From positions 1 through 64,000 of the forward strand of contig NZ_JAHBBI010000011.1 in the NCBI RefSeq assembly GCF_019331695.1: DNA of 64,000 nt. Direction: 5' to 3'. Source of the DNA: Bifidobacterium pluvialisilvae. GTDB taxonomy: Bacteria; Actinomycetota; Actinomycetes; Actinomycetales; Bifidobacteriaceae. Under the pieces are notes generated by a model. It was not told the origin of the DNA. It did no database searches and saw only the letters and a list, made by a program, of their open reading frames with translations. This document shows, in pieces, positions 1 to 8,910 of the stretch. The number at the start of each line of letters is the position of its first letter. Position 1 is the first letter of the stretch. The position numbers were made by a program, and so were the translations under genes.

Positions 1-2
1 CT

Positions 3-1352
3 CCCAAGCCCTCCCCCACAGCCTCCGCCATCACACCGCGCCGCTCCCCCACATCCGACCAGATCGCCACCGACGTGCGGCGAATCACCGAACGCGAGCC
101 GGACGTGGCCGAGGAGGCGCAGGCGCTCGCCGAACGGTTCCGTCTACGGCAGCCGCGCATCGACACGCACCCCGACCTGCCGCCGGTCATCCGCCAGATC
201 GTGCTCACCGCGCAGGACAAGATGAACGCCGACGTCGCCTGGTACCGCGAGCTGACCCCGGACGACAAGACCCAGCTGAACATCGTGGCCGAAACGGCCG
301 TCGCGAACTTCGTCCACTGGTACGAGGCCGTCAAGGACATCATCCTCGATCCGAACGTTCCCGCGCAGGATCTGCCGCGACCGAACACCGATGAGATCTT
401 CTTCGTGGCACCGTTGGAGTTCACCAAATCGATCTCGCTCAACCAGGTCGTGGAACTGACGCGATTCATCGTGGACCAGATGGAGGCGAACGTCTCACGG
501 TTCGCCGAACCGGGCAAGGAACAGGCCACGTCGGGCGCGATGCTCTACTATTCGCGCGAGGTCGCGTTTTCGGCGGCGAACGTGTATGCGTCGAGCGCGC
601 AGGCCCGCGGCGACTGGGACGCCCGGCTCGAGGCCCTCACCATCGCCGACCTGCTCGACGGCACGACCAGCCATCAGGTGGCGTCGCGCCTGAATCTGCT
701 GGGGTGGCGGAGCGAATTCGCATGCTTCGCCATCGTTGGACTGCTCGCGCATACCGGCGACATCAGTCTGGCCCTGGCGCACCGTCATGTCCGCGAAGCC
801 GTGCGCACGCTCGGCGGGCAATGCCTTATCAGCGAGCATGACGGTCTGACGGTCATGCTCATCGACCCGGGCAACGGCATGGAACCCGACGACTTCGTGC
901 AGGCGTTGCTGCCGTTGTTCGACGATTCGGCGGTGTGCGTCGGCCCGGTGAAGGATGGGCTCGCCGGCGCGTCGTATACGATGCGGGCGGCGACGCGCAG
1001 CCGTAAGGCGTCGAAATGCCTGGCGAACGTGCCGCGGCCGATGCGCGCCGACGACGTACTGCCGGAACGCGCGCTGCTCGGCGACGACGACGCCCGACGC
1101 GAACTCTACGACAACGTGTACCGTGTGCTGCGCGGCGACGACGAGCACAATCCGCTGCTGCTCACGCTGTCGACGTTCCTCAGATCGGGAAATTCGCTGG
1201 ATATGACGGCGCGCGAACTCAACGTGCATCCGAACACGGTGCGTTACCGGTTGAAACGGTCGGTGGAGGTGACCGGTTGGGATCCGATGAATCCCCGAGA
1301 GGCGTACGTGCTGCTCACCGCCATCAAGATCGGCATGATGCTGGAGGGGTAG
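3..1352 (+). CDS. PucR-like helix-turn-helix transcriptional regulator, 5' end open
   Basis: The reading frame is open to the left edge of the window. The first possible start inside it is GTG at 75, which would give 425 aa, but the codons before it also read as protein, so the true start may lie outside. The C-terminus (about the last 60 residues) carries a PucR/CdaR-type HTH with LNVHPNTVRYRLKRS, the usual DNA-binding segment of this family. The N-terminal part (RQPRIDTHPDLPPVIRQIVL and onward) is a conserved regulator region whose ligand I cannot name. It converges on rplA and is followed by an array of hairpins. The target genes are probably outside the window. Confidence 0.8.
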   Translation, partial: PKPSPTASAITPRRSPTSDQIATDVRRITEREPDVAEEAQALAERFRLRQPRIDTHPDLPPVIRQIVLTAQDKMNADVAWYRELTPDDKTQLNIVAETAVANFVHWYEAVKDIILDPNVPAQDLPRPNTDEIFFVAPLEFTKSISLNQVVELTRFIVDQMEANVSRFAEPGKEQATSGAMLYYSREVAFSAANVYASSAQARGDWDARLEALTIADLLDGTTSHQVASRLNLLGWRSEFACFAIVGLLAHTGDISLALAHRHVREAVRTLGGQCLISEHDGLTVMLIDPGNGMEPDDFVQALLPLFDDSAVCVGPVKDGLAGASYTMRAATRSRKASKCLANVPRPMRADDVLPERALLGDDDARRELYDNVYRVLRGDDEHNPLLLTLSTFLRSGNSLDMTARELNVHPNTVRYRLKRSVEVTGWDPMNPREAYVLLTAIKIGMMLEG

Positions 1353-1420
1353 GGGCACGACGGCCGGACGGGACCAGGGCGGGCCGTACGGTTCCCAACC
1401 ATCCATCCCACCACCTGCGC

Positions 1421-1770
1421 AACGGATGGGAACCAAAGGCAACGTCCGGTTCCCATCGGTTGAGGCCACACGACCGTCGGGAACCAAAACAGCCGCCCGG
1501 TTCCCATCCGTCATCACCACACAACGAACAGGAACGACGGCGGGCTTTCGGTTCCCATTCGTCATCCTCATTACAACGGACAGGAACCGAAAGCGGCGTC
1601 TGGTTCCCATCGGTTGAGACCATACGACCGTTGGGAACCGAAAGCGGCGTCTGGTTCCCATCCGTTGGCACGCACAAAACCGATGGGAACCAACGTCGTT
1701 CCCTCGGTTCCCATCGGTCATCACCACACAACGAACAGGAACCGAGGAAGACGCACGGTTCCTGTTCGTC
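1421..1770. repeat. Family A hairpin array, seven units of about 52 bp
   Basis: Seven consecutive imperfect inverted repeats begin near 1421, 1471, 1522, 1575, 1625, 1677 and 1730. The typical left arm is AACGGATGGGAACC and the right arm is GGTTCCCATCCGTT, around a 12-16 nt loop. In some units both arms change together: in the last one AACAGGAACC faces GGTTCCTGTT. This points to selection for pairing. The array lies in the 3' region of the PucR-type gene. The same family recurs at 36749-36949. Short ORFs through it are artefacts of the repeat. Confidence 0.85.
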
Positions 1771-1823
1771 GTACAGCACGTCGCGCCGCCCATATACATA
1801 CGCATATACATACACACATACGA

Positions 1824-1857
1824 AAGACCCCGGGAGTCTTGCGACTGCCGGGGTCTT
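1824..1857. terminator. Bidirectional terminator-like hairpin
   Basis: A perfect 10-bp stem, AAGACCCCGG with CCGGGGTCTT, lies between the convergent regulator and rplA. There is no long T-run, so rho-independent function is inferred from stem strength and position. Confidence 0.6.
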
Positions 1858-1889
1858 CGTGTTGCAATCTTTAGCTTATTAAAGCCGGA

Positions 1890-2050
1890 GCGGAATCAGC
1901 GTATTCATGAATACGCATATGACGATTCATGAATACGCGATTCCACCGTTATCGAGTTATCGAATCACTGAACTGAATCATCGAATCGAATCACCGAACT
2001 ATCGAGTTCTTCGATTCGAGATTCGAAATCCGCGATTCGCGATTCAGATG
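1890..2050. repeat. Low-complexity GATTC/GAATC-rich spacer after rplA
   Basis: This spacer contains an 18-bp perfect palindrome, GCGTATTCATGAATACGC (1898-1915). Many short overlapping copies of CGATTC, GAATC and ATCGAGTT follow, up to the rplA stop codon. It is AT-richer than the genes. No gene is seen in it. Confidence 0.5.
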
Positions 2051-2052
2051 AA

Positions 2053-2745
2053 TCAGGCGAGCAGGGCCGGATCGACCGGGACGCCGGGGTTCATCGTGGA
2101 GGTGATCGTGGCCTTCGTGATGTAGCGGCCCTTCACCGTGGACGGCTTGAGGCGCTTGATTTCGTCGGCGACGGCCTTGAAGTTCTCGTCGAGGGCGGAC
2201 TCGTCGAAGGACAGCTTGCCGATGAGGAAGCTCAGGTTGCCGTGCTTGTCGACACGGAACTCGATCTTACCGGCCTTGATGTCCTTGACGGCCTTGGTGA
2301 CGTCCATGGTCACGGTGCCGGTCTTCGGGTTCGGCATGAGGCCACGGGGACCGAGGACGCGGCCGAGACGACCGACCTTGCCCATCATGTCCGGAGTGGC
2401 GACCACGGCGTCGAAGTCGAGGAAGCCGCCCTGCACCTTGGCGATCAGGTCGTCGTCACCGACGATGTCGGCGCCGGCTTCGGTGGCTTCGGTGGCCTTC
2501 GGGCCGCGGGCGAACACGGCGACCTTGACGGTCTTGCCGGTGCCGTGGGGAAGGTTGACGGTGCCACGGACCAGCTGGTCGGCCTTGCGCGGGTCGACGT
2601 TCAGACGGTACACGGCCTCGACGGTCTGGTCGAAGTTGTAGGCCGGCATGCTCTTGAGCAGGGCGATGGCCTCGTTGGCGGTGTACAGGTTGGTGCGGTC
2701 GATCTTCTCAGCGGCTTCGCGGTACTTCTTGGAACGCTTTACCAT
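2053..2745 (-). CDS. rplA: 50S ribosomal protein L1
   Basis: The protein is 230 aa, the normal length for bacterial L1, and reads through typical L1 sequence ([17 protein letters not shown] at the start, [12 protein letters not shown] in the middle). L1 binds 23S rRNA at the L1 stalk and in many bacteria represses its own operon mRNA. It lies 14 bp downstream of rplK in the same direction, so the two form the usual rplKA operon. The start is ATG with a GGAGAAGG-like ribosome site just upstream. Confidence 0.97.
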   Translation of the reverse strand: MVKRSKKYREAAEKIDRTNLYTANEAIALLKSMPAYNFDQTVEAVYRLNVDPRKADQLVRGTVNLPHGTGKTVKVAVFARGPKATEATEAGADIVGDDDLIAKVQGGFLDFDAVVATPDMMGKVGRLGRVLGPRGLMPNPKTGTVTMDVTKAVKDIKAGKIEFRVDKHGNLSFLIGKLSFDESALDENFKAVADEIKRLKPSTVKGRYITKATITSTMNPGVPVDPALLA

Positions 2746-2759
2746 GTGTCCTTCTCCTC

Positions 2760-3191
2760 TCAGTCCTCAACCGTGATGCCCATGGAGCGAGCGGTGCCGG
2801 CGATGATCTTCATGCCGGCCTCGATGTCGCGGGCGGACAGATCGGCCATCTTGATCTCAGCGATCTCGCGAACCTGAGCCTTGGTGACGGAACCGACCTT
2901 GTGGGTCAGCGGGTTGTCGGTGCCCTTGTCGATGCCGGCGGCCTTCTTCAGCAGAGCCGCGGCCGGCGGGGTCTTCAGGATGAAGGTGAAGGAACGGTCT
3001 TCGTAGACGGTGATCTCGACAGGGATGACCTGACCCATCTTGTCCTGCGTCTGGGCATTGTATGCCTTGCAGAAGTCCATGATGTTCACGCCGTGGGAAC
3101 CCAGGGCCGGGCCCAGCGGCGGGGCCGGGTTGGCCTTGCCAGCCTGAATCTGGAGCTTGATCAGCGCCGAGACTTTCTTCTTAGGAGCCAT
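2760..3191 (-). CDS. rplK: 50S ribosomal protein L11
   Basis: The protein is 143 aa and starts [21 protein letters not shown] chose ATG at 3191 because L11 normally begins there and an AGAAAGAAG ribosome site precedes it. The frame stays open further upstream, but those codons do not resemble L11. The [20 protein letters not shown] segment is the conserved proline-rich N-terminal region that contacts 23S rRNA and release factors. It is the first gene of the rplKA operon, separated from nusG by 1.3 kb of repeats, much more than in compact genomes. Confidence 0.97.
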   Translation of the reverse strand: MAPKKKVSALIKLQIQAGKANPAPPLGPALGSHGVNIMDFCKAYNAQTQDKMGQVIPVEITVYEDRSFTFILKTPPAAALLKKAAGIDKGTDNPLTHKVGSVTKAQVREIAEIKMADLSARDIEAGMKIIAGTARSMGITVED

Positions 3192-3415
3192 TATATGGTT
3201 CTTCTTTCTGTGAAGCGGTGATGACGGCGAACGCCGCGCCTGCCGCTGACCGACATGGTTGCCGACATGCCAGCGGCCCGACTGCGGAGAACTCCTCCCG
3301 CAACGTATATTGCTATGTGCTGTGCTAGCGGGTGTCCAGGCGGTTCTGTGGGCCTGCCGTTTCCGGCTCGGCACCACGGTTCGTCCGAACGGAATCCCTC
3401 CAGACACAAGCTTTC

Positions 3416-3445
3416 CTATTATGCCGACGACATTGGACAAGACAA
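3416..3445 (-). promoter_or_regulatory. Candidate promoter for rplKA
   Basis: On the minus strand a -35-like TTGTCT is followed by an 18-bp spacer and a -10-like TAATAG, leaving a leader of roughly 220 bp before rplK. The leader could hold an L1 target, but none was identified. Confidence 0.4.
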
Positions 3446-3499
3446 TGGGCGGGACACGCGCGGTGGCGGATGGTGCCCAATCCGTCCGCTTATGGGTTT

Positions 3500-3808
3500 G
3501 TGGGTCTGGCCATCTGCCTATCGGATGTCGGGTTTGTGGTTCCCATCTGTCCGATAGTGGATTCGTGGGTCTGGCTTGTCTGTCTGATGTCGGATTTGTG
3601 GGTCTGGCATGTCTGTCTGATGCCGATTTTGTGGGTCCAGCCCGTCGGAGATTCGGATTTGTGGGTCCAGACCATTCAATAACCGTGGGTCAAGTCGTTC
3701 ATCTACGGGTTTGTGGGTCTACGACATACACGAACAGCCTGAAATCACGCCGCTCACGATATCTTTTACCCACTTTTGATTTTTCGCGATGGATTAGACC
3801 CACAAAAC
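3500..3808. repeat. Family B array 1 (TTTGTGGGTC units)
   Basis: GTGGGTC-type cores begin at 3500, 3536 (degenerate), 3565, 3598, 3631, 3661, 3685 and 3713, spaced 24-36 bp apart. The last forward core runs into the module CTACGACATACACGA, and an inverted AGACCCACAAAAC closes the array at about 3796-3808. The same module and closing inversion occur at 19 kb and, more degenerate, at 39.5 kb and 61 kb. It lies between rplK and the family D repeats behind nusG. No gene is present. Confidence 0.8.
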
Positions 3809-3849
3809 GAAGAAGACTCCCGTTTATGCAGGAGTCCGAACGTTCTCAA

Positions 3850-4478
3850 CCGCTGGAATTCGCTGATGCGCACGACTTCAAGACGTGGGAGACGCCGTTC
3901 TGTCATCCTTAACGAGCAGCCTCCCGTCATCCTGAGAGGAGGGCGGAAAACGCAGTCGAAGAATCTTTGGTGCTCCCAAGATCCTTCGACTCGCTTCGCT
4001 CGCTCAGGATGACAAAGGGCACCACACAACCCCCGCTCGACGCAAGAGCCGTTCCCATAGTCAGTCCCAGGAGTTCGATGATGCATGCGAGTTCAAGACG
4101 CAGAGAATGAAGGCCATAGAAACAAAGAGGTCCCTCTGCATCAGCAGAAGGACCCGAAACGATCTCAGCCCCTGAAATTCGATGATGCGTGTGTCATCAA
4201 GGCGCGGGAAGTGAAGGCGCACGAAACCAGAAAATCCTCCCGCAACGGCAGGAGGATTCCCATACTCAGCCCCTGAAATTCGATGATGCGTGCGGCTTCA
4301 AGGCGTGGAAGACGAAGACGTACGAAGGTACGTCGAGTCTTCCACAACGTGGAAGACGCTCCATCATCGGATTTCAGCTGGAATCACAGAACGCGTGTGT
4401 CATCAAGACGCAGAGAACGAAGGCGTACAAAAGTACGTCGAGTTCTCTGCAACGCAGATGACACTCCGTTCTGTGATT
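3850..4478. repeat. Family D cluster downstream of nusG
   Basis: Degenerate copies of a roughly 103-bp unit begin near 3856, 4069, 4173, 4273 and 4376, each opening with a version of CTGAAATTCGATGATGCG. The two copies nearest nusG hold a central loop close to GGCGTACGAAGGTACGTC between complementary arms: GTGGAAGAC/GTCTTCCAC in one and GCAGAGAAC/GTTCTCTGC in the other. The last copy ends at the base before the nusG stop codon, and its outer arms also pair (AATCACAGAACG with CGTTCTGTGATT). A family C palindrome is embedded at 3926-4014. Confidence 0.8.
3926..4014. repeat. Family C palindrome (GTCATCCTGAGCG type)
   Basis: The left end GTCATCCTGAGAGG and right end CGCTCAGGATGAC are inverted copies. 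Between them, an imperfect AGTCGAAGAATCTT faces AAGATCCTTCGACT. This is a hairpin repeat widespread in many bacterial genomes. Confidence 0.85.
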
Positions 4479-5420
4479 TCAGTCGATTTTCTCGACTTGG
4501 TCGAAGTTAAGCTCCACCGGCGTGTCGCGGCCGAAGATGGACACGAGAACGGTGAGCTTCTGCGTGGCCGGGGAGACTTCGGAGATGACGGCGGACATGG
4601 AGGCGAAGGGGCCGTCGTTGACGGTGACGGATTCGCCGACCTTGAAGGAGACCTCGACGGTGCGCTTCTTGGCGGCGGCGGGCTTGTCGCCGGCGGCCTT
4701 GAGGGCTTCGGAGGCGATCATGGGGGCCATCATCTGGACGACTTCCTTGCGCGTGAGCGGGGCCGGGTCCTTGGTGGGGCCGACGAAGCCGGTGACGGCT
4801 TCGGTTTCGCGGACGATGCGGCGGGCTTCCTCGTCGGCGGTCATGCGGATGAGCACGTAGCCGGGGATGCGGACGCGGGTGACGATCTTCTTGCCCTTGT
4901 CGGTGTGCTTTTCGACTTCCTCCATGGGGACTTCGACCTGGAAGATCTGGTCTTCGAGGCCGAAGGAGGAGACGCGGGATTCGACGTTGGTCTTGACGCG
5001 CTTTTCGTAGCCGGAATAGGTGTGGAGGACGTACCACTTGCCGGGGAGGCCACGGAGCTTCTTGGAGAAGTCCTTGACGGCCTGCTCGCCGGGGTCGAGT
5101 TCCTCGTCTTCGGCGGGCTTGTCGGCGTCGGCACCGGCTTCGGCGTCAGTATCGGCCTCAGCGTCGGCCGGGGCGGCGGCCTCATCGGCCGTCTCGTCGG
5201 TTTCGGCCGTCTCGTCGGCGGCCGTAGCAGCCTCGGACTCGGCATCCTCGGCTTCGACGTCGTCGGCGGAGGAATCAGCAGCCGGTTCGGCGGCTTCAGC
5301 GACGGTGGCGTCCTCAGCCGGTTCGGCGGGCTCCTCGACCGTCTGCTCGACGGCTTCGGTCTCGGCCGGGGCCTCGGGGGCGACGGCCTCTTCGTTCACG
5401 TCATCACGTTCGTCAGTCAT
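4479..5420 (-). CDS. nusG: Transcription termination/antitermination protein NusG with long acidic N-terminus
   Basis: The protein is 313 aa from ATG at 5420. An upstream in-frame ATG (5429) overlaps the AAAGGA ribosome site, so the second is preferred. Residues 1 to about 130 are an Ala/Glu/Asp-rich, probably disordered extension. The NGN domain begins at [20 protein letters not shown], and a KOW domain with [12 protein letters not shown] ends the protein. NusG binds RNA polymerase and links it to Rho or ribosomes. N-terminal extensions are known in actinobacterial NusG, so this is long but not unique. It lies 79 bp downstream of secE in the same direction. Confidence 0.95.
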   Translation of the reverse strand: MTDERDDVNEEAVAPEAPAETEAVEQTVEEPAEPAEDATVAEAAEPAADSSADDVEAEDAESEAATAADETAETDETADEAAAPADAEADTDAEAGADADKPAEDEELDPGEQAVKDFSKKLRGLPGKWYVLHTYSGYEKRVKTNVESRVSSFGLEDQIFQVEVPMEEVEKHTDKGKKIVTRVRIPGYVLIRMTADEEARRIVRETEAVTGFVGPTKDPAPLTRKEVVQMMAPMIASEALKAAGDKPAAAKKRTVEVSFKVGESVTVNDGPFASMSAVISEVSPATQKLTVLVSIFGRDTPVELNFDQVEKID

Positions 5421-5499
5421 GTCAAGCATCCTTTACGCAAATACCATGCAAATCGTAGTTATTATACGGAAGTCGTCATGCATACGCTTACGGCGCGAA

Positions 5500-5730
5500 T
5501 CAGCCGAACAGCCACATGACCAGCTTGCCCAGTCCGAAATCAAGGGCGGAGACGAACAGCATCAGGAAAATAACGAAGACGAACACGGCGATGGACCACA
5601 TCAGCAGCTCTTTGCGAGTCGGGGTAACGGTCTTACGCAGTTCGTCGATAATCTGCTTAATGAACAGACCAATACGCATGAAAACATTCGGCTTCACCGT
5701 TTTTGCTTCAGCGCTTGATTTCTTGGCCAT
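5500..5730 (-). CDS. secE: Preprotein translocase subunit SecE
   Basis: The protein is 76 aa (MAKKSSAEAKTVKPNVF at the start), with the conserved ELRKTVTPTRKELL segment and a single C-terminal membrane helix (MWSIAVFVFVIFLMLF). SecE clamps SecY in the membrane. ATG at 5730 follows GAGGATG and gives the standard short single-helix actinobacterial SecE. A longer open frame to 5799 runs into the tRNA gene and is not used. It lies between tRNA-Trp and nusG, the usual actinobacterial order. Confidence 0.95.
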   Translation of the reverse strand: MAKKSSAEAKTVKPNVFMRIGLFIKQIIDELRKTVTPTRKELLMWSIAVFVFVIFLMLFVSALDFGLGKLVMWLFG

Positions 5731-5774
5731 GATCATCCTCACTGGTTTTGGTGGAACCGTTTGTTCATCTCTAG

Positions 5775-5847
5775 CAGGGAAGGCGGGACTCGAACCCACA
5801 ACCTACGGTTTTGGAGACCGTTGCGCTACCAATTGCGCCACTTCCCT
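5775..5847 (-). tRNA. tRNA-Trp (anticodon CCA)
   Basis: The minus strand folds into a 73-nt cloverleaf. The acceptor stem is AGGGAAG with CTTCCCT, the anticodon stem is ACGGT/ACCGT with loop CTCCAAA, and the T arm is GTGGG-TTCGAGT-CCCGC, with discriminator G. CCA is not encoded. tRNA-Trp just upstream of secE is the standard arrangement in actinobacteria. Confidence 0.96.
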
Positions 5848-6101
5848 AAGTAACCTTGCCTATCATACACACACATGCGAACATCGGTGTTAGGCAGACG
5901 GGAAAACCGCCAAGTGAAGATAATAGCGGTATTTGCCGATTCCGTCCAGTCGAGGGGCGAAGTCGGCGGGAAACGTTGGGAATCCGCGGCGAGTCGCAGT
6001 GCGGCGGGGCGGGGCCGATGCGGAATGCGGGGCCGGTACGGAGCCGATGCGAGACGGTGCGGCTCCGGCACGCCGCCAACCGCCGTCGCACAGCGAAAAT
6101 A

Positions 6102-6238
6102 CGAGTTGTGAGGCTTTGATTCCGTAGAATCGCGGAAGCCGGCTGCCACGACGTTGCATCAGGACTGGAATTGCAACGTTTTTGCATAAGTACGAGGCTT
6201 CGTCGGACGATGATTTGCCCGACGGAGCCTCACAACTC
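6102..6238. repeat. Inverted repeat and hairpin in the spacer after aspC
   Basis: A perfect 13-bp inverted repeat, GAGTTGTGAGGCT (6102-6114) and AGCCTCACAACTC (6226-6238), encloses 111 bp. Nested in it is a hairpin at 6194-6231 (GAGGCTTCGTCGG with CCGACGGAGCCTC). It is about 100 bp past the aspC stop codon. No gene is visible in 5848-6327. Confidence 0.55.
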
Positions 6239-6327
6239 GCGATTTCACGATATGGGCGGCCGTTCCAGGCCGGTTCGGGCCGTTCCAAGCCGGAGCGAGC
6301 CCGCCCAGATCGGATTCGCCCGTCGAA

Positions 6328-7545
6328 TCAGGCGGCGACCCAGTCCTGGAAGCGCTTCATGCCTTCGGCGAGCGCGTCGTCGGCGAGCGCGTAGGAGAAG
6401 CGCAGGTAGCCGGGGGCGCCGAACGCCTCGCCGGGCACGGCGGCGATGTGCGCCTCGTCGAGCAGCAGCGCGGCGAGGTCGGAGCTGGTGGCGGCCACGG
6501 AGCCGTTGGGGCCGAGCGGCTTGCCGAGCAGGGCCTCGACGTTGGGGAACGCGTAGAACGCGCCGGTGGGGGTCGGGCAGTCGACGCCGGGGATGGCGTT
6601 GAGGGCGGCGACGATGGCGCGGCGACGCTTGTCGAACGCCTCACGCATCGTGTGCACCTCGTCGAGCGGACCGGCGACGGCGGCGAGGGCGGCGCGCTGG
6701 GAGACGTTGGCCACGTTGGAGGTCATGTGGCCGGAGAGCTTGGCGATGGCCTTGGCCACGGGGTCGGGGGCGATGGCCCAGCCGACGCGCCAGCCGGTCA
6801 TGGCGTAGGTCTTGGCCACGCCGTTGAGCACGATGAGCTGGTTGCGCACCTCGGGCAGCACGGCGCCGACGTAGGAGGTCTTGGCGCCGTCGTAGTTGAG
6901 GTGTTCGTAGATTTCGTCGGAGATGACCCACAGGTGGTTGGCGACGGCCCACTCGCCGATGGCGCGCACGGTCTCCTCGGGCCAGACGGCGCCGGTGGGG
7001 TTGGACGGCGAGTTGAGCACGATGGCCTTGGTGCGCTCGGTGCGGGCGGCTTCGAGCTGGGCCACGGTGGGGGTGAAGTTCTGGTCGGAGCCGGAGAACA
7101 CCTCGACGGGCTTGCCGCCGGCGAGTTTGACGACTTCGGTGTAGGACGTCCAGAACGGTGCGGGGATGATGACCTCGTCGCCATCGTTGATGAGCACCTG
7201 GAACGTTTCGAAGACGGCCTGCTTGCCGCCGTTGGTGACGACCACCTGGTCCGGGCTCACCTCGTAGCCGGAGTCGCGCAGGGTCTTCTCGGCGATGGCC
7301 TTGCGCAGTTCGGGCAAGCCGGCGGTGGGCGTGTAGCGGTGGTTCTTGGGGTCGCGGCATGCGGCCGCGGCCACGTCGACGATGTAGTCGGGGGTTGGGA
7401 AGTTCGGCTCGCCTGCGCCGAATCCGATCACGTCCACGCCCGCCGCCTTGAGGGCCTTGGCCTTGCCATCCACGGCCAGCGTGGCGGAGGGGGAAACGGA
7501 ATTGATTCGATCGCTCAGGGTCTGCCATGATTCGAGTTCAGCCAT
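6328..7545 (-). CDS. aspC: Class I pyridoxal-phosphate aminotransferase (aspartate aminotransferase type)
   Basis: The protein is 405 aa from ATG at 7545 ([20 protein letters not shown]). The frame is open far upstream, but those codons are low-complexity Arg/Pro and antisense to the next gene. Fold type I features are visible: [14 protein letters not shown] near the start, [21 protein letters not shown] and the Schiff-base lysine region [15 protein letters not shown]. The likely reaction is amino transfer between aspartate and 2-oxoglutarate, though related enzymes act on alanine or aromatic acids. From memory, this gene lies between proB and tRNA-Trp in other bifidobacteria, so the 7.6-17.4 kb block may be an insertion. 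Confidence 0.85.
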   Translation of the reverse strand: MAELESWQTLSDRINSVSPSATLAVDGKAKALKAAGVDVIGFGAGEPNFPTPDYIVDVAAAACRDPKNHRYTPTAGLPELRKAIAEKTLRDSGYEVSPDQVVVTNGGKQAVFETFQVLINDGDEVIIPAPFWTSYTEVVKLAGGKPVEVFSGSDQNFTPTVAQLEAARTERTKAIVLNSPSNPTGAVWPEETVRAIGEWAVANHLWVISDEIYEHLNYDGAKTSYVGAVLPEVRNQLIVLNGVAKTYAMTGWRVGWAIAPDPVAKAIAKLSGHMTSNVANVSQRAALAAVAGPLDEVHTMREAFDKRRRAIVAALNAIPGVDCPTPTGAFYAFPNVEALLGKPLGPNGSVAATSSDLAALLLDEAHIAAVPGEAFGAPGYLRFSYALADDALAEGMKRFQDWVAA

Positions 7546-7665
7546 GGTTTCCAGCCTATAACCAGATGACGATGATTGGGAGGAGTGTCGCAGGGTTTTG
7601 TCGCAGCGACGTCGACGATGGCGACCGCGAGGGGAAGCAGCCCGTCCGAGATAACGACAAGGCCC

Positions 7666-7777
7666 CAATGATTCCGCGCAGGACGCGCGCGGATTCGACG
7701 CGATGGAGGATGAAGGCGTACGAAGGTACGTCGAATCCTCCATCGTGCCGAAGACGCGCCGCCTCCGCGGAATCATT
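7666..7777. repeat. Family D element overlapping the IclR gene stop codon
   Basis: Outer arms AATGATTCCGCG (7667-7678) and CGCGGAATCATT (7766-7777) enclose inner arms GATGGAGGAT and ATCCTCCATC, which flank the conserved GGCGTACGAAGGTACGTC loop. The right outer arm contains the TGA of the IclR gene (7773-7775), so the structure starts at the stop codon on that transcript. Confidence 0.85.
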
Positions 7778-8567
7778 CGACTTGGTCGTTGGCGGCGGTC
7801 TTGTATCCCAACTCCGCGCTGATGCGGCTGGCGGCGTCGACGACGACGGGGCCGAGTGCGCGCATGCGTTTGGGTGGCATGAATTGGATGGCGCCGGAGA
7901 CGGATATGGCGGCGACGGTTTTGCCGCGGCCGTCTCGTACGGGGGCGGAGACGCAGCGAATGCCGGGTTCGTTTTCTTCGAGGTCGTAGGCGAAGCCTTG
8001 GCGCGCGAATTTGGCCATGGCGGCGGAGAAGGCGGATTCGTCGGCGTAGTCGTGTTCGGGGTCGCGTCCGGTGAGGTTGCGGTCCTGGATGTATTGGGAG
8101 CGCCAGCGGTCGGGTGAGTCGATGAGGAGTGCTTTGCCGATGCCGGTGTAGGTGAGGGGCATGCGGCAGCCGGGCCAGGATCGGATTTCGATGCCGCGGC
8201 TGCCGTGGATCTTGTCGAGGTAGAGGGCCATGCCGGAGTCTTCTACGGCGAGGTGGATGGTGTCTTTGGCGCGTTGGGCGAGGTCGAGGAGGATGGGGTG
8301 GGCGACGGCCTGCAATGACACGCTGTTGAGGGCCTGGAAGCCGAGTTCGATGAGTGCGGGGCCGAGCATGAGGCTGCCGTCGGAGTTTTCGCGCAGGAAG
8401 CGTTCGATGCGTAGGGCTTGGATGAGGCGGTGCGCGGTGCTGCGGCTGAGTCCGGTGTCGTCGGCGACGTCGCGCAGGCATGTGGCGCCGTTCGCTACGC
8501 TGCGAATGACCGCGATGCCGTGGATGAGTGTTCGCGTGCCGGATGGCGCGGATGTGTGTTCTTCCAT
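7773..8567 (-). CDS. IclR-family transcriptional regulator of the rhm-like cluster
   Basis: The protein is 264 aa. ATG at 8567 ([20 protein letters not shown]) has an AAGG ribosome site 9 nt upstream; an in-frame TTG at 8576 has none. Residues 10-70 form the IclR winged HTH ([20 protein letters not shown]). The rest is the effector domain, with [13 protein letters not shown] and [11 protein letters not shown]. coli controls L-rhamnonate catabolism with an IclR protein (RhmR) beside rhmD and rhmA, and the same partners are here, so a role as regulator of this cluster is likely. Two ATGTGGAT-like motifs upstream (8596-8618) could be autoregulatory sites, but that is weak. Confidence 0.85.
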   Translation of the reverse strand: MEEHTSAPSGTRTLIHGIAVIRSVANGATCLRDVADDTGLSRSTAHRLIQALRIERFLRENSDGSLMLGPALIELGFQALNSVSLQAVAHPILLDLAQRAKDTIHLAVEDSGMALYLDKIHGSRGIEIRSWPGCRMPLTYTGIGKALLIDSPDRWRSQYIQDRNLTGRDPEHDYADESAFSAAMAKFARQGFAYDLEENEPGIRCVSAPVRDGRGKTVAAISVSGAIQFMPPKRMRALGPVVVDAASRISAELGYKTAANDQVE

Positions 8568-8627
8568 GGGATTCAACCTTAGTCGGGGTTGGAATGTGGA
8601 TATGCCGAGATGTGGATAAATGCGTAT

Positions 8628-8665
8628 AGCCGCCGGATGGTGGTCAAGGCCATCGTCCGGCGGCT
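8628..8665. terminator. Hairpin between rhmA and the IclR gene
   Basis: AGCCGCCGGA (8628-8637) pairs perfectly with TCCGGCGGCT (8656-8665), upstream of the IclR gene and downstream of rhmA. No T-run follows. Confidence 0.45.
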
Positions 8666-8719
8666 GTACGCGTCAGCAACAGAGAAGGAAGGGTAAGTAT
8701 TGATGGGGCAGAGGGTCTG

Positions 8720-8907
8720 AGTATTGCGCTTGGTCCGGAACGATCTCTCCCCCAGTCAGCTCCGCTGACAGCCCCCTCGTCAGAGGGGGCCTGGAATCAG
8801 ATGATTCCAGAGGCGGGATGCTCCAAGTATTGCGCTTGGCCCGCAATGGCCCCTCCCCCAATCAGCTCCGCTGACAGCCCCCCTCGTCAGAGGGGGCCTG
8901 GAATCAG
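8720..8907. repeat. Two direct copies of an 81-82 bp hairpin repeat
   Basis: Copies at 8720-8800 and 8826-8907 share AGTATTGCGCTTGG, CAGCTCCGCTGACAGC and a GCCCCCTC-GTCA-GAGGGGGC hairpin, and both end in CCTGGAATCAG. The second copy stops just before the rhmA stop codon (8911). The CAGCTCCGCTGACAGC hairpin type is also common in other gut bacteria. Confidence 0.75.
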
Positions 8908-8910
8908 AGA

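Noticed and set aside
1426-1882. Several open frames through the family A array
   Set aside because: They encode repeated WEPKAASGSH-type peptides generated by the hairpin repeats and have no ribosome sites.
4290-5519. Large plus-strand frame opposite nusG
   Set aside because: Gly/Val/Asp-rich shadow of a high-GC gene; NusG on the other strand is certain.
7546-8481. Long frame extending the aminotransferase by about 310 codons
   Set aside because: It is Arg/Pro low-complexity sequence antisense to the IclR gene; AspC-type proteins begin at the ATG at 7545.
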